Shown: positions 1 through 8,263 of the stretch, piece by piece
How the letters are laid out: every line of letters begins with the position of its first letter
How positions within the stretch are numbered: position 1 is the stretch's first letter
NCBI RefSeq assembly: GCF_035621135.1
Contig: NZ_CP141728.1
Span: 992,001-1,056,000 of the forward strand
Direction: 5' to 3'
Length of the DNA: 64,000 nt
DNA from: Sinanaerobacter sp. ZZT-01
Lineage (GTDB): Bacteria; Bacillota; Clostridia; Peptostreptococcales; Anaerovoracaceae
Position numbers and translations under genes: made by a program
The notes under the pieces: model-generated
What the model was told of the DNA's origin: nothing
The model's input: the letters and a program-made list of their open reading frames with translations, nothing else
The model's database searches: none

Positions 1-659
1 ATATCCTTTGCATATATGTCATACTGGTGGCCGACTGGCTCGTCACAATAAATTCCGAGGTAAAGGTTCTCTTCATCAAAGTCAAATACGAGCTGATATT
101 GACGCATCGTATCATTTCTTACTTTCAGATCAAGCCATCCTTCGCTTACAGTTGCATCGGTTCCTTCTGGTATTTCTTCATCCTGATAAGGAAACTCTCT
201 GACTGCATGTGGATGTCTTTCCACTATGCTCAAAGGAGTATGCAGAAATACCCAAAAAAGCAGATTGCTCATCTGGCAAAGCCCGCCTCCCGGCCGTGCA
301 ACAATTTCACCGTCTACCGAGCACAATCCATCCTTATATTTTTCATTTTTTTCAGCATATCTGGCCAGCTTCCAAAAAGAGAAAGTTTCCCCCGGTTTAA
401 TCACAAGCTTGTCCATCGTTTTCGCAACGAGTTTTAAGTTGAATACCTTATTTTCCTGATAAACCCTGTCAAATCCGGTATTTTCATTGATTAGGATCGA
501 TTTTGTTTCATAACAAAGGTAAGGTAAGCATTCCTTATTTTGTTGTTTTGCATAATTGTTTCCATCGAAGTGCATCTTTGTATAAAAGCACAAGCATCTC
601 TGCTTTGCACGTAGCGGCCGCAGCCATGGAAAAATCTGAGTTACTCTTTTCCTTTGCAT
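1..659 (-). CDS. vanW: VanW family protein, 3' end cut by window edge
   Basis: The minus strand is open from an ATG at 659 to the left edge, about 219 codons with no stop; the plus-strand frames here are shadows. The product starts MQRKRVTQIFPWLRPLR and carries the VanW core: LVIKPGETFSFWKLA, then PGGGLCQMSNLLFWVFLHTP, ERHPHAVREFP and GTDATVSEGWLDLKVRND. VanW is an accessory protein of some vanB-type glycopeptide resistance clusters but is also widespread without them, and its biochemical role is unknown. A ribosome site (AGAGGAG) lies 10 nt before the ATG. No vanH, vanA/B or vanX is in the window, so glycopeptide resistance should not be inferred. The promoter lies at about 823-911 under an unusual repeat array. 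Confidence 0.9.
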   Translation of the reverse strand, partial: MQRKRVTQIFPWLRPLRAKQRCLCFYTKMHFDGNNYAKQQNKECLPYLCYETKSILINENTGFDRVYQENKVFNLKLVAKTMDKLVIKPGETFSFWKLARYAEKNEKYKDGLCSVDGEIVARPGGGLCQMSNLLFWVFLHTPLSIVERHPHAVREFPYQDEEIPEGTDATVSEGWLDLKVRNDTMRQYQLVFDFDEENLYLGIYCDEPVGHQYDIYAKD

Positions 660-751
660 TCTCTAAATTCTCCTCTTTGAACTATGAATCTTTCACGTTT
701 CTATCGTATATCTATCTCAGCTGATTCTAAGGTTAAACTAATTCTCTTGAA

Positions 752-789
752 ACATAAGGAAACATCAATTTATGAATATTCCCTTATGT
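752..789. repeat. Imperfect 11-bp inverted repeat in the vanW leader
   Basis: ACATAAGGAAA at 752-762 faces TTCCCTTATGT at 779-789, with one mismatch between arms. It falls inside the predicted 5' leader of vanW, between the TATACT element and the ATG. It could be an RNA hairpin or a second operator; no T-run follows, so it is not an obvious terminator. Confidence 0.5.
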
Positions 790-822
790 AAAGAAGAAAA
801 TCCTCTCTGGCTGATATTTATG

Positions 823-911
823 AGTATAGCACCTTTTGATTGACCTAATTTTAAAATTCTCTTAAAGCTCCCTTAACGTTCTTTTAAAAAAAACTTAAAT
901 TTTTCTTAAGA
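823..911 (-). promoter_or_regulatory. vanW promoter with six phased 11-bp direct repeats
   Basis: TTAA occurs at 851, 862, 873, 884, 895 and 906, exactly 11 bp apart. Four units read CTTAA and two read TTTAA on the plus strand. On the minus strand a -10 TATACT (823-828) follows with no good -35, which would fall at 846-851 next to the first unit. One-turn direct repeats beside a -35-less promoter are the classic arrangement for an OmpR-family activator. The predicted leader to the vanW ATG is about 155 nt. The repeats end at the stop codon of the neighbouring gene (912-914). Confidence 0.7.
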
Positions 912-1835
912 CTATCTCCAAATTTCTGTCTCTGACTCTTTTTTAATGTGATTTATCCCTGCATCGGAATACTGTAAAGTGCAGTTGGTATCAAGAGAAT
1001 ATGAGGTTTTATCCAATGTCATCTTGATTGTTCCCGAACGAAAGGTGCCATACAGGCTCGTCCCAGCCTGAAACAATCGCCGCATTGCACGAATATGCGG
1101 ATGTTTCCCCTCATTTGCATAGCCTGCACTGATAATCCCTATCTGTGGCTTTACCACGGATAAGAATTTGCTCCCCGAAGAGGTTGCCGACCCGTGATGT
1201 CCAACTTTTAATACCTGTACCGGCCCCAATCGGCTCAAATACGCTTCTTCTCCGGTTTCTTCTAAATCGCCGACAAAAAGCACCTTTATTTCCCCGTATT
1301 CAAGTTGTGTAATAATACTGTTGTCGTTTATATTCTTACTTCCATCTATGCCGTCAATGATTCGTAAAACTGCGCCATTTCCCAGCTCAATCACACGATC
1401 TTCATCTTCCGTATAAATACAGCCTTCTTCCCTAACCGCAAGATAAAAATCTCGATAAAAACGTGTGTGGTAGCTGTCACCGCTATGTATGATTTCTTTT
1501 ACATCATAAGCCTTCAACACTTCATCCATTCCACCTATGTGATCATGGTGCACATGTGTGGCAATTACTAAATCCAGCGAACCATCCACATAAGGCCTTA
1601 TGTAATCAACAACGGTTTGTCCTGCTGCATCCGGACCGGCGTCGATTAAAACTTCGTATTCGCCAAAATCAATGAAGATGCAGTCTCCCTCTCCTACATC
1701 AATAAAATGAACGGTCATCTGGGGTTCCGATTCTTGTCCGTATGCTGCACGTTCCGACGCATAAGCGACCTCTGTTACCGTCAAATTTATAAAAATCAAT
1801 AAAAATAACAGTGAGTATACTAGCTTTCGTTTCAT
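912..1835 (-). CDS. Secreted ComEC/Rec2-like metallo-beta-lactamase-fold hydrolase
   Basis: About 307 aa. A hydrophobic signal peptide (KRKLVYSLLFLLIFINLTVT) is followed by a metallo-beta-lactamase fold resembling the C-terminal domain of ComEC: FIDVGEGDCIFIDFG, the metal-binding THVHHDHIGG, a DNDSSI-like NINDNSII, VLFVGDLEETGE and KVGHHGSATSSG. It lacks the ComEC membrane channel, so it is a stand-alone extracytoplasmic hydrolase, plausibly a nuclease or phosphodiesterase. The longer frame starts 5 codons upstream, but GGAG sits 9 nt before the ATG at 1835, which I prefer. A promoter TTGCTC-N17-TATAAT is at 1902-1930. The gene reads toward the vanW array and may run through it, since no terminator is visible between. 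Confidence 0.8.
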   Translation of the reverse strand: MKRKLVYSLLFLLIFINLTVTEVAYASERAAYGQESEPQMTVHFIDVGEGDCIFIDFGEYEVLIDAGPDAAGQTVVDYIRPYVDGSLDLVIATHVHHDHIGGMDEVLKAYDVKEIIHSGDSYHTRFYRDFYLAVREEGCIYTEDEDRVIELGNGAVLRIIDGIDGSKNINDNSIITQLEYGEIKVLFVGDLEETGEEAYLSRLGPVQVLKVGHHGSATSSGSKFLSVVKPQIGIISAGYANEGKHPHIRAMRRLFQAGTSLYGTFRSGTIKMTLDKTSYSLDTNCTLQYSDAGINHIKKESETEIWR

Positions 1836-1901
1836 TTTCCACTTCTCCATATAATTTTTTATTTGTTATAAAATAATGACAATCTCTCGTAATGAATGTA
1901 T

Positions 1902-1930
1902 ATTATATGCTCCTTTCAACTTTTGAGCAA
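1902..1930 (-). promoter_or_regulatory. Promoter of the metallo-beta-lactamase gene
   Basis: On the minus strand TTGCTC (1925-1930) is separated by 17 bp from TATAAT (1902-1907), about 60 bp upstream of the start codon. Confidence 0.55.
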
Positions 1931-2041
1931 TATGATTCAATTGTTTTTGGATAATAATTGCATCGCTTTTTATGGGCAATCCACGAATGAAAATAAAAAT
2001 ATTACACATACTTTTAATAAATACCGAAGGAGGATTCTATT

Positions 2042-2185
2042 ATGCAAGAGCAGCATCTCGATTCATTAAAAGCATTAAATTATTCTGATCTTTCCAAAGA
2101 AGAAGTTACTGAATTAAAGAATGCAGAAAATGAATTCAATAGTAATTTTAATAAGAATGTTTATTTCATGGTAATTGAAAAATAA
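2042..2185 (+). CDS. Small hypothetical protein, 47 aa
   Basis: ATG at 2042, stop at 2183-2185. The start is preceded by an excellent ribosome site (AAGGAGG, 8 nt spacing) and the stop is followed within 30 bp by an intrinsic terminator, so this looks like a real monocistronic small gene. The product is acidic and polar, with the core SLKALNYSDLSKEEVTELKN followed by AENEFN, likely helical, and a hydrophobic C-terminus VYFMVIEK. It has no signal peptide or Cys. I do not recognise a family, and no function is proposed. It stands alone between two minus-strand genes. Confidence 0.6.
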   Translation: MQEQHLDSLKALNYSDLSKEEVTELKNAENEFNSNFNKNVYFMVIEK

Positions 2186-2210
2186 GCCCAGAAAAGTATT
2201 CTTACACATG

Positions 2211-2256
2211 AAAAAAGTTTCTGAAATTGATTGATTCAATACCAGAAACTTTTTTT
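2211..2256. terminator. Bidirectional intrinsic terminator
   Basis: AAAAAAGTTTCTG (2211-2223) pairs with CAGAAACTTTTTT (2243-2255), giving T-runs on both strands. It serves the 47-aa gene on plus and the DUF3793 gene on minus. Confidence 0.75.
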
Positions 2257-2306
2257 AAGGAAATCGATTGCGCTTATTAGTTATTCACAAGCATAACCAC
2301 TCCTTG

Positions 2307-2873
2307 TTACGCTGCTACTGTAAGTTTTGTAACAGTGGCCCCTTTTTGATACATTTTTCGATAAACATCCATGCATTTCTTAAACTGTGAGAAACGCTTC
2401 TGCGCCTGCTCCGGGTTATGATACACCTTCCAAAAGCCGCTACAGCAAAAATTTTTCCCTTGATGCCGGATAAATCCCACCACATCTTGTAAAGGATAAC
2501 CCAAGAATAATCCGATTTCATGAGGAAATTCTGTGCAGTCTGCCAGTCGAATGGATAATTGAGACAATAAGCGTTCCATCTGCAATGGCTCCGAATAACC
2601 TGCGGACGCTAAATAGTCAATCACTCCCGCTTCCCTCATATCTTCCATCAAACGTTTTTCACGAAATACATAAATTAGATAATTATTTTTATGATTGCAT
2701 CTTTTTACAATTGTTGCTTTCACACCAAACGTTTGCAATTTTTGATTCCAAAATTCTACGTCCTTTTGTACTTGTTCCTTTGTCGCTTCATAACAAAATA
2801 AATTTGCAGTTTTTAAACCTGCCAAGGTTGGAGAGCAATGCTCGATTAAAAGATTTTCAAATGCTTTTTTCAT
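2307..2873 (-). CDS. DUF3793 family protein
   Basis: 188 aa, full length for DUF3793. Recognised by HCSPTLAGLKTANLF near the N-terminus, FPHEIGLFLGYPLQDVVGFI and GKNFCCSGFWKVYHNPEQA in the second half, and a C-terminal KKCMDVYRKMYQKG. The function is unknown. In Clostridia these genes are often found near ferrous-iron uptake and flavodoxin genes. Cysteines at HCSPT and NFCCSG are family features that could bind metal or be redox active, which is inference. The ribosome site is AAGAGGAT before the ATG. The upstream region holds a consensus promoter and two palindromes that look like iron-repressor boxes, consistent with metal-controlled expression. Confidence 0.85.
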   Translation of the reverse strand: MKKAFENLLIEHCSPTLAGLKTANLFCYEATKEQVQKDVEFWNQKLQTFGVKATIVKRCNHKNNYLIYVFREKRLMEDMREAGVIDYLASAGYSEPLQMERLLSQLSIRLADCTEFPHEIGLFLGYPLQDVVGFIRHQGKNFCCSGFWKVYHNPEQAQKRFSQFKKCMDVYRKMYQKGATVTKLTVAA

Positions 2874-2953
2874 TTCTATCCTCTTTAAATTTTATCTATT
2901 CTTCCACTATTTCTATATTATTTATCAAAAGTATTTCTAAATTTTCCACTTCG

Positions 2954-2969
2954 GTTAGCATTCGCTAAC
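2954..2969. promoter_or_regulatory. Palindromic operator 2 (DtxR/IdeR-like box)
   Basis: GTTAGCATTCGCTAAC, a perfect 6-bp dyad with a 4-bp centre, 67 bp downstream of operator 1 in the same leader. The shared GTTAG-N6-CTAAC layout suggests one regulator binds both. Confidence 0.55.
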
Positions 2970-3020
2970 TTATGTTGAAAAAAGTAAGGATCTATTTCAA
3001 TCCTCTTGTTGCGTTGATTA

Positions 3021-3036
3021 GTTAGGCATCGCTAAC
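3021..3036. promoter_or_regulatory. Palindromic operator 1 (DtxR/IdeR-like box)
   Basis: GTTAGGCATCGCTAAC: arms GTTAG/CTAAC around a GC-rich centre, placed at about +5 to +20 of the promoter. The TTAG...CTAA dyad resembles iron boxes of DtxR-family repressors. The repressor is not in the window. Confidence 0.55.
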
Positions 3037-3048
3037 TTTTATAATAAA

Positions 3049-3077
3049 ATATTAGCAGATTCTATTTCATTTGTCAA
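3049..3077 (-). promoter_or_regulatory. DUF3793 promoter
   Basis: TTGACA (3072-3077 on minus), 17-bp spacer, TATATT-type -10 TAATAT (3049-3054). Transcription would start near 3042, just ahead of the operator at 3021-3036. Confidence 0.7.
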
Positions 3078-3246
3078 TCCTTTAAAATGACTTTTACTAA
3101 AATTTCAGAAATATCTTTACTCCTTTTTTAGATGAAACAGAACTATGACAAACACGATGTATCTTTGATATTATATAATAAAGCATATACTGTTATTAAA
3201 AAAAATATCTTACGAAAGAAAGGAATGCCATGAACTACCCTAAAAT

Positions 3247-3903
3247 CTATTCCTTGATTGTAATTCCCAATATTTTCGCTAATTCTGCTGCTTGAAATAA
3301 ATTAACCACTGCACCTTTCAATTCTCTGCATTCCGAAGAGATACGAATGCCTTCCAGCACACAAGTAGTAAAATCAATTTTTTTCAAAGGAGTCTTGAAA
3401 AATTCCGTCTGTACAAACTTACTTTCATTCAGCTCCAATTGCTTAAACCCACATTGAGAAAAGAAAGCATCTGTCAAATCACACTGCTCCATTATACAAG
3501 TATCAAATTTTGATTCTGTAAAATTGGCATACTTGAAATTAGCATTTTCCATTTTTACATGAAGAAATCTGCTCCCTCCGAAATCACTTCCTGTCCCTTT
3601 CACATTTTGAAACACGCAGCGGTGAAACCAATTCTCTGATACCTTGCAGTTTGATAAATCGCAAGATTGAAACACAACATCATTAAAAGATGTCTTCTTA
3701 AAAGAAACATTGATAAAACTGCAATTTTCAAAAATCACCTGATCGAAAGATACTTCTTCTAACACCATCTCTTTTAAGCAAGCACCTTTTATATGCTTTA
3801 ACGATACCTCTTCTTGATCCCGCAGACTTTCTTCTATCATTTCCTGTAGAGCGTCGCTCTCTTCCATCCTGTTATCGTCAAAATTCGGACCTTTTATTTT
3901 CAT
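3247..3903 (-). CDS. Pentapeptide-repeat protein
   Basis: 218 aa. After a polar N-terminus of about 30 residues, the chain is made of A(D/N)LXX-like five-residue units with aromatic or Cys centres (for example FENCSFINVSFKKTSFNDVV, FKYANFTESKFDTC, CDLTDAFFSQCGF), predicting a right-handed quadrilateral beta-helix. The family includes Qnr/McbG-type DNA-gyrase protectors but most members have unknown roles, so a resistance role is only a possibility. It lies 34 bp downstream of a MATE gene on the same strand, suggesting co-transcription. A GGGAT ribosome site precedes the ATG. Confidence 0.85.
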   Translation of the reverse strand: MKIKGPNFDDNRMEESDALQEMIEESLRDQEEVSLKHIKGACLKEMVLEEVSFDQVIFENCSFINVSFKKTSFNDVVFQSCDLSNCKVSENWFHRCVFQNVKGTGSDFGGSRFLHVKMENANFKYANFTESKFDTCIMEQCDLTDAFFSQCGFKQLELNESKFVQTEFFKTPLKKIDFTTCVLEGIRISSECRELKGAVVNLFQAAELAKILGITIKE

Positions 3904-3937
3904 TTTTATGTCATCCCTTTCCGAAAATAGAAATAAA

Positions 3938-5272
3938 TTATACGTTTTCTGTTTTTAAATCTTGTTTTTTTCTATGCAACAGCCATAAGACAAACAAAGC
4001 CGTAATAAATTCAGCAAACGGGATTGCCAGCCATATGCCGTCCACATGAAATAATTGTATCATAACAATAAACCCTAAAATAATAAATAAAAAGGTTCTT
4101 GAAAATGAAATAATCGCAGAGGTTTTTCCATCCGAAATCGCAGTAAACATCGCTGAAGCAAAAATATTAACGCCGGCAAAAAGAAAAGAAAAAGAAAATA
4201 TTCTCATTCCGCGGCAAATTAACACGTACACACCAACTGAACTTTCTGAAAAAAGTGCTGCAATCCCTTCCGTGAAGGTTAAAGATACTGCAAATACCAA
4301 TAAGGACGAGACAGCTATAAAATTCCAGCACATCTTCTTTAAATGCTTCAAATACGTGGTATTCACTGCACCGTAATGATAGCTGATCACAGGAGCAACA
4401 CCCATGGAAAAGCCCATAAACAACGATGTCATAAGGAATTGGCAATATAGAATAACTGTAATAGCAGCTACACCATCTGCTCCAAAGTACCTCATGGTCA
4501 ATACGTTGAACAAAAAAGTCGTTACGCTGATCGAAAGATTTGTTACCATCTCAGAGGAACCATTTAAGCTGCTCTGTGCCAAAACCATTTTATTCCACTT
4601 CGGTTTGACAAAACAAAGTCCAGTTCTATTTTTTATAAAGAAAAAAATGCCGCCTGCTGCTGGGATGCAATAGCCAATTGCGGTTGCATAAGCGGCTCCC
4701 TTAATTCCCATACCTACAATCCCCAAAAAAACATAATCCAGTATCATGTTTGCAAAGCCAGCCGCAATCGTCAAGCTCAATCCAATCATCGGTTTTCCTG
4801 CAGTCACGAAAAAGTTCTGAAATAAAATCTGTAAAATAGAAATGGGGGAAAGCCAAACTAAAACCGTAAGGTATTCTACGCCAAGAGGAACCAGCTCCCC
4901 TTCTGCACCCAAAGCTTTTACAAGCGGCTCCATCCATAAAAGCGCCGGCACAGCAATTGCGACTGAAAGTATAAAACAAAAAAAGACAATCAAGCTAAAT
5001 GCATGGTTTGCTTCCTCCATCTTTTTTTCGCCCATTCGAATCGCGGTCACCGCGCTCCCTCCCGTTGCAAACATAACTCCCAATGCAATGGAAATACTGG
5101 TAAAAGGATACGTAATATTCACAGAGGATAATGCATCAGTGCCGACAAAGCGAGACACAAAGAAACCGTCTACAATCGTATACAGTGATAAAAATACCAT
5201 CATGACAATCGATGGAAACGCAAACCGAAGTAGTTGCGCAAACTGAAATTCTTTTGAAATAATTTGGTGCAT
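3938..5272 (-). CDS. MATE family efflux transporter (copy 1 of 4)
   Basis: 444 aa with 12 predicted membrane segments in two homologous halves. Characteristic motifs are PSIVMMVFLSLYTIVDGFFV in TM1, FATGGSAVTAIRMGEKK in the first half and LNGSSEMVTNLSIS at the start of the second. MATE proteins export cationic drugs or metabolites by Na+ or H+ antiport in the cytoplasmic membrane. It is upstream of, and probably co-transcribed with, the pentapeptide-repeat gene. No regulator gene is adjacent, in contrast to the other three MATE copies. The leader (5273-5400) has a TACTTATAAGTA palindrome at 5368-5379. Confidence 0.93.
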   Translation of the reverse strand: MHQIISKEFQFAQLLRFAFPSIVMMVFLSLYTIVDGFFVSRFVGTDALSSVNITYPFTSISIALGVMFATGGSAVTAIRMGEKKMEEANHAFSLIVFFCFILSVAIAVPALLWMEPLVKALGAEGELVPLGVEYLTVLVWLSPISILQILFQNFFVTAGKPMIGLSLTIAAGFANMILDYVFLGIVGMGIKGAAYATAIGYCIPAAGGIFFFIKNRTGLCFVKPKWNKMVLAQSSLNGSSEMVTNLSISVTTFLFNVLTMRYFGADGVAAITVILYCQFLMTSLFMGFSMGVAPVISYHYGAVNTTYLKHLKKMCWNFIAVSSLLVFAVSLTFTEGIAALFSESSVGVYVLICRGMRIFSFSFLFAGVNIFASAMFTAISDGKTSAIISFSRTFLFIILGFIVMIQLFHVDGIWLAIPFAEFITALFVLWLLHRKKQDLKTENV

Positions 5273-5490
5273 ATTTTCCTTTTCCCGCTTTCATAAACGC
5301 TGTTTATAGTATATATGATAATGACACATAAACGATATTATTTTCTCTTTTTTTACAAAAAATAATATACTTATAAGTAATATATAAGTTATAGTTACAA
5401 TTGTATATTAAACCCTATATTCAAGATTATGAATAAAAAGCATTCCATGAAACAGCGTCCAATCAAACTGCGTTTTTTGTTCATAAGCAT

Positions 5491-5540
5491 AAAAATGCGC
5501 CTTGAAAAGGCTCAAAAAACCGAATCAAGACGCATTTCTT
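5491..5540 (-). terminator. Probable terminator of gldA
   Basis: AAATGCGCCTTG and CAAGACGCATTT form a stem with one mismatch and a long loop, just past the gldA stop; the minus-strand T-run is short. The rest of 5273-5490 shows only AT-rich sequence and the MATE leader. Confidence 0.5.
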
Positions 5541-5560
5541 GTATTGGAAATTACTTTTCT

Positions 5561-6652
5561 CTATATAAAGTCTCGACCGATGGCATCTGCCGCAATAATC
5601 GCTGCATAAACGGATTCTGCTGTCACTTCAAACGGCATATTGAATATCGTTTCTCCCGGTGCGGTCGCTACCTTGGCAACTTCCCTTAGCTCTTCCTCTT
5701 TTATTTTTTTAATCCCCATCTCTTTTAAGGTAATTGGAAGTCCAACCGACACACAGAATTCAAGCACTTCATATAACTCATCCTCTGGCACATTCTCCAT
5801 TACAAGCTGCACTATCGTTCCAAATGCAACCTTTTCGCCGTGGTACAAGTGGTGACACGCTTCCAGCACAGTAAAACCATTATGAATGGCATGTGCCGCA
5901 GCTAATCCCCCGCTCTCAAATCCAATTCCACTCAAATAGGTATTTGCTTCCACGATCGCTTCTACCGCCGGAGTAACCACTTGATTTTCTGCTGCTAATT
6001 TTGCATGGTAACCTTCTTCAATCAAAGTTTCATAACAGAGCGTTGCCAATGCGAAAGCGGACTTTGTCGGGTAAAGCCCCGCCATATTTTTTGCATTGGA
6101 CCGCTTCGCTGCCCTTGCTTCAAAATAAGTTGCCAGCGCATCCCCCATGCCAGAAACCAAGAATCTTGCCGGAGATTTTGAAATTACCTCCGTGTCCATA
6201 ATAACAATTTCCGGATTTTTCGGAAGCACTAAGTATTCCTCAAAGGTTCCGTCCTCCGTGTAAATTACAGAAAGCGCACTGCAAGGAGCATCGGTCGATG
6301 CAATCGTCGGTATGATGACAACCGGAAGCTTTAAATAGTGTGCCACCGCCTTTGCGGTATCAAGCAGCTTTCCACCACCGACCCCAATCACACAATCACA
6401 ATTCTCCATCTTGCACATTCCCATTAAACGGTTGATTTCTGTTTTGCAGCATTCACGATTAAAGACTGCAAAGCTTATTTCTTTATCCGTTCCTCTAAAG
6501 CTTGACTCTATGCTTTCCTGAGTTCGTTCTAAACCAGAATCCGTTGCAAGGATAAAAAAACGTTTTCCAAAATCCTCTGTATAGCGTTTTAGCTCTTTTA
6601 AAGCTCCGTTCGCTTGAATGTACTTGCTCGGCGACATGATGATTTTTCCCAT
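5561..6652 (-). CDS. gldA: Glycerol dehydrogenase
   Basis: 363 aa NAD-dependent iron/zinc alcohol dehydrogenase converting glycerol to dihydroxyacetone. The NAD-binding CVIGVGGGKLLDTAKAVA, PTIASTDAPCSALSVIY, GMGDALATYFEA, AHAIHNGFT and HLYHGEKVAFG motifs include the Asp and two His metal ligands. The open frame extends 14 codons further upstream, but AAAAGGAGG lies 5 nt before the ATG at 6652 and the family begins with this MGKIIMSPSKYIQ segment. It appears monocistronic, ending in a hairpin at 5491-5540. No dihydroxyacetone kinase is nearby. Confidence 0.93.
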   Translation of the reverse strand: MGKIIMSPSKYIQANGALKELKRYTEDFGKRFFILATDSGLERTQESIESSFRGTDKEISFAVFNRECCKTEINRLMGMCKMENCDCVIGVGGGKLLDTAKAVAHYLKLPVVIIPTIASTDAPCSALSVIYTEDGTFEEYLVLPKNPEIVIMDTEVISKSPARFLVSGMGDALATYFEARAAKRSNAKNMAGLYPTKSAFALATLCYETLIEEGYHAKLAAENQVVTPAVEAIVEANTYLSGIGFESGGLAAAHAIHNGFTVLEACHHLYHGEKVAFGTIVQLVMENVPEDELYEVLEFCVSVGLPITLKEMGIKKIKEEELREVAKVATAPGETIFNMPFEVTAESVYAAIIAADAIGRDFI

Positions 6653-6832
6653 AAAATCCTCCTTTTTCTCTCTGCCGGAACCTGTTTCTTTCAATTTCTT
6701 TTCCTTCTTTGCGCAATTTTTTCCACATCTTGTTCCAACTTTTGGCTTCTTCTATAATATGCCTCATTATAACGAATTTTATGAGGCTCTGTCCATCCAA
6801 ATTCTATAAAAAGCTTGAAATTCTCTGAGAGC

Positions 6833-6876
6833 AAAAAAACCTCTCAGCCAGATTTATCATCTAACTGAAAGGTTTC
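6833..6876 (-). terminator. Terminator of the sigma/anti-sigma operon
   Basis: Stem AACCTCTCAG/CTGAAAGGTT with one mismatch and, on minus, a TTTTTTT tail. It lies 32 bp past the DUF4179 gene stop. Confidence 0.7.
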
Positions 6877-6907
6877 TTATCATATTACAAAACTTGCTTT
6901 CGTCTTT

Positions 6908-8263
6908 CTATTTCTTATAAAGCTCTTCTCCGTCCAGCATTACGCTTTGAATTTCATCCAGCTCAATTGGGCTGACAAACATCATGCTTACATCACATAA
7001 GCCGTTCTCCCCATTGTAAGCATCATCAGTCGAAAAACTGGAAAATCCCACCTTGCTTCCATCTTCCTTTTTCACAGAAAAACGGATGCTTTCGTATTCC
7101 CCTGTATATCCTTCAATATAGGCCCCAATCGGCGTGATTTCTATTTTTTGTGCAAGATTACCTGTATTCTTCATTTCCATTTTTTCTGCGTCATCGAAAC
7201 GGAAATTAACATCCCATTTACCCTCTATTAGGAGGCCATCTTCCACAAAACTTGCCCATAGACGGTATTTTTCTAACTCTTTCCAATCTTTTATATCATA
7301 AATAAACTCAATATGGTGTGCGAACATATCATTTCCACAATTTTTTGCATCCTCTTCCGTTCTAAAATAATAGTTATCGCAGGAAAGGGCTTTTTCTTCG
7401 TCCATCGCGCGCTCTGTCTTATCAAGAAGTAAAAGCTGCCCATGATTGTCATAGCTCTTTTCCCACTTTGTCTGAATATGCAGCTTGCCATCTACGAATC
7501 CCATATTACTGATTGTAACAAAGTCAATGTCGTCACCTAAAGGTATCTCCATTTCATCGGGTTTCAAGATGGGCAGTTCATCCTCAGTCCATGCGGACCC
7601 ACCTATATCCGCGAATTCTGAAGATGACAGGATTTCGGCTTCCCCTGCCGCAAGCTCCTGCAAAGAAATTCCCGTATCATACCAATCATACGTTTTTTTA
7701 TTGTTCATCATCTTTGTCAGCTGAAAGAACGACAATTTATTTGACAATTTAACAGTTCCGAATCCCCGCATAACACAAAAAGCCGTGTTTGTTTCCTCAT
7801 CAAAGGAAAGCAGCCTTACATTAAATGCACTCGGTCCTTCTACGTAATAAGCATCGCAGAGGTCCAAACTTTCATCAATCCGGTTTTCTCCTGTTATATC
7901 CTGCACTGTAAAATAGACCATTGTATTGTAGGCATCATTTACCGCATACAGCACCTCTACTTTTATTCCCTGATCCTCTGCCGTCAAATTCACAGGATAA
8001 AGCAGCGCTGCCCATTTAGGATTTACCGAGTAAATCCAATCATACAAAATGGGAGATGCCGTTGCAAATGCTGTTATAGTTCCCGTAAGGAGCAGGCAGA
8101 CCACGGCGGCAGTTAAAAGTAATTTTTTAGAGGAAAAAACAAAGCCCCCTATTTTTTCCTCTTTTCCCTTTTCTGTTTTCTTTAAAATCGTTTCTTCCAG
8201 CTTTGCACTTATCTCAATGTCAGAAAGCTGTTTATCAATATAAGACTTTATATCATTCATCAA
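6908..8263 (-). CDS. DUF4179 membrane-anchored anti-sigma factor
   Basis: 451 aa. A roughly 45-residue cytoplasmic N-terminus (DIKSYIDKQLSDIEISAKLE) precedes one transmembrane helix (LLLTAAVVCLLLTGTITAFA) and a DUF4179 extracytoplasmic domain of about 380 residues. In this family the N-terminus sequesters an ECF sigma factor and the outer domain senses envelope conditions. The gene overlaps the sigma gene by 11 bp, so the two are translationally coupled. Tandem ATGATG makes the start ambiguous by one codon. The signal sensed cannot be told from sequence. Confidence 0.85.
   Translation of the reverse strand: MMNDIKSYIDKQLSDIEISAKLEETILKKTEKGKEEKIGGFVFSSKKLLLTAAVVCLLLTGTITAFATASPILYDWIYSVNPKWAALLYPVNLTAEDQGIKVEVLYAVNDAYNTMVYFTVQDITGENRIDESLDLCDAYYVEGPSAFNVRLLSFDEETNTAFCVMRGFGTVKLSNKLSFFQLTKMMNNKKTYDWYDTGISLQELAAGEAEILSSSEFADIGGSAWTEDELPILKPDEMEIPLGDDIDFVTISNMGFVDGKLHIQTKWEKSYDNHGQLLLLDKTERAMDEEKALSCDNYYFRTEEDAKNCGNDMFAHHIEFIYDIKDWKELEKYRLWASFVEDGLLIEGKWDVNFRFDDAEKMEMKNTGNLAQKIEITPIGAYIEGYTGEYESIRFSVKKEDGSKVGFSSFSTDDAYNGENGLCDVSMMFVSPIELDEIQSVMLDGEELYKK

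Noticed and set aside
8-724. Several plus-strand frames at the left edge
   Set aside because: They are antisense shadows of the VanW gene, whose minus-strand frame is open to the edge and has diagnostic motifs.
3232-3297. 21-codon plus-strand frame with a ribosome-site-like GAAAGGAATG
   Set aside because: It runs into the 3' end of the pentapeptide gene, shows no family and has no terminator; likely chance.
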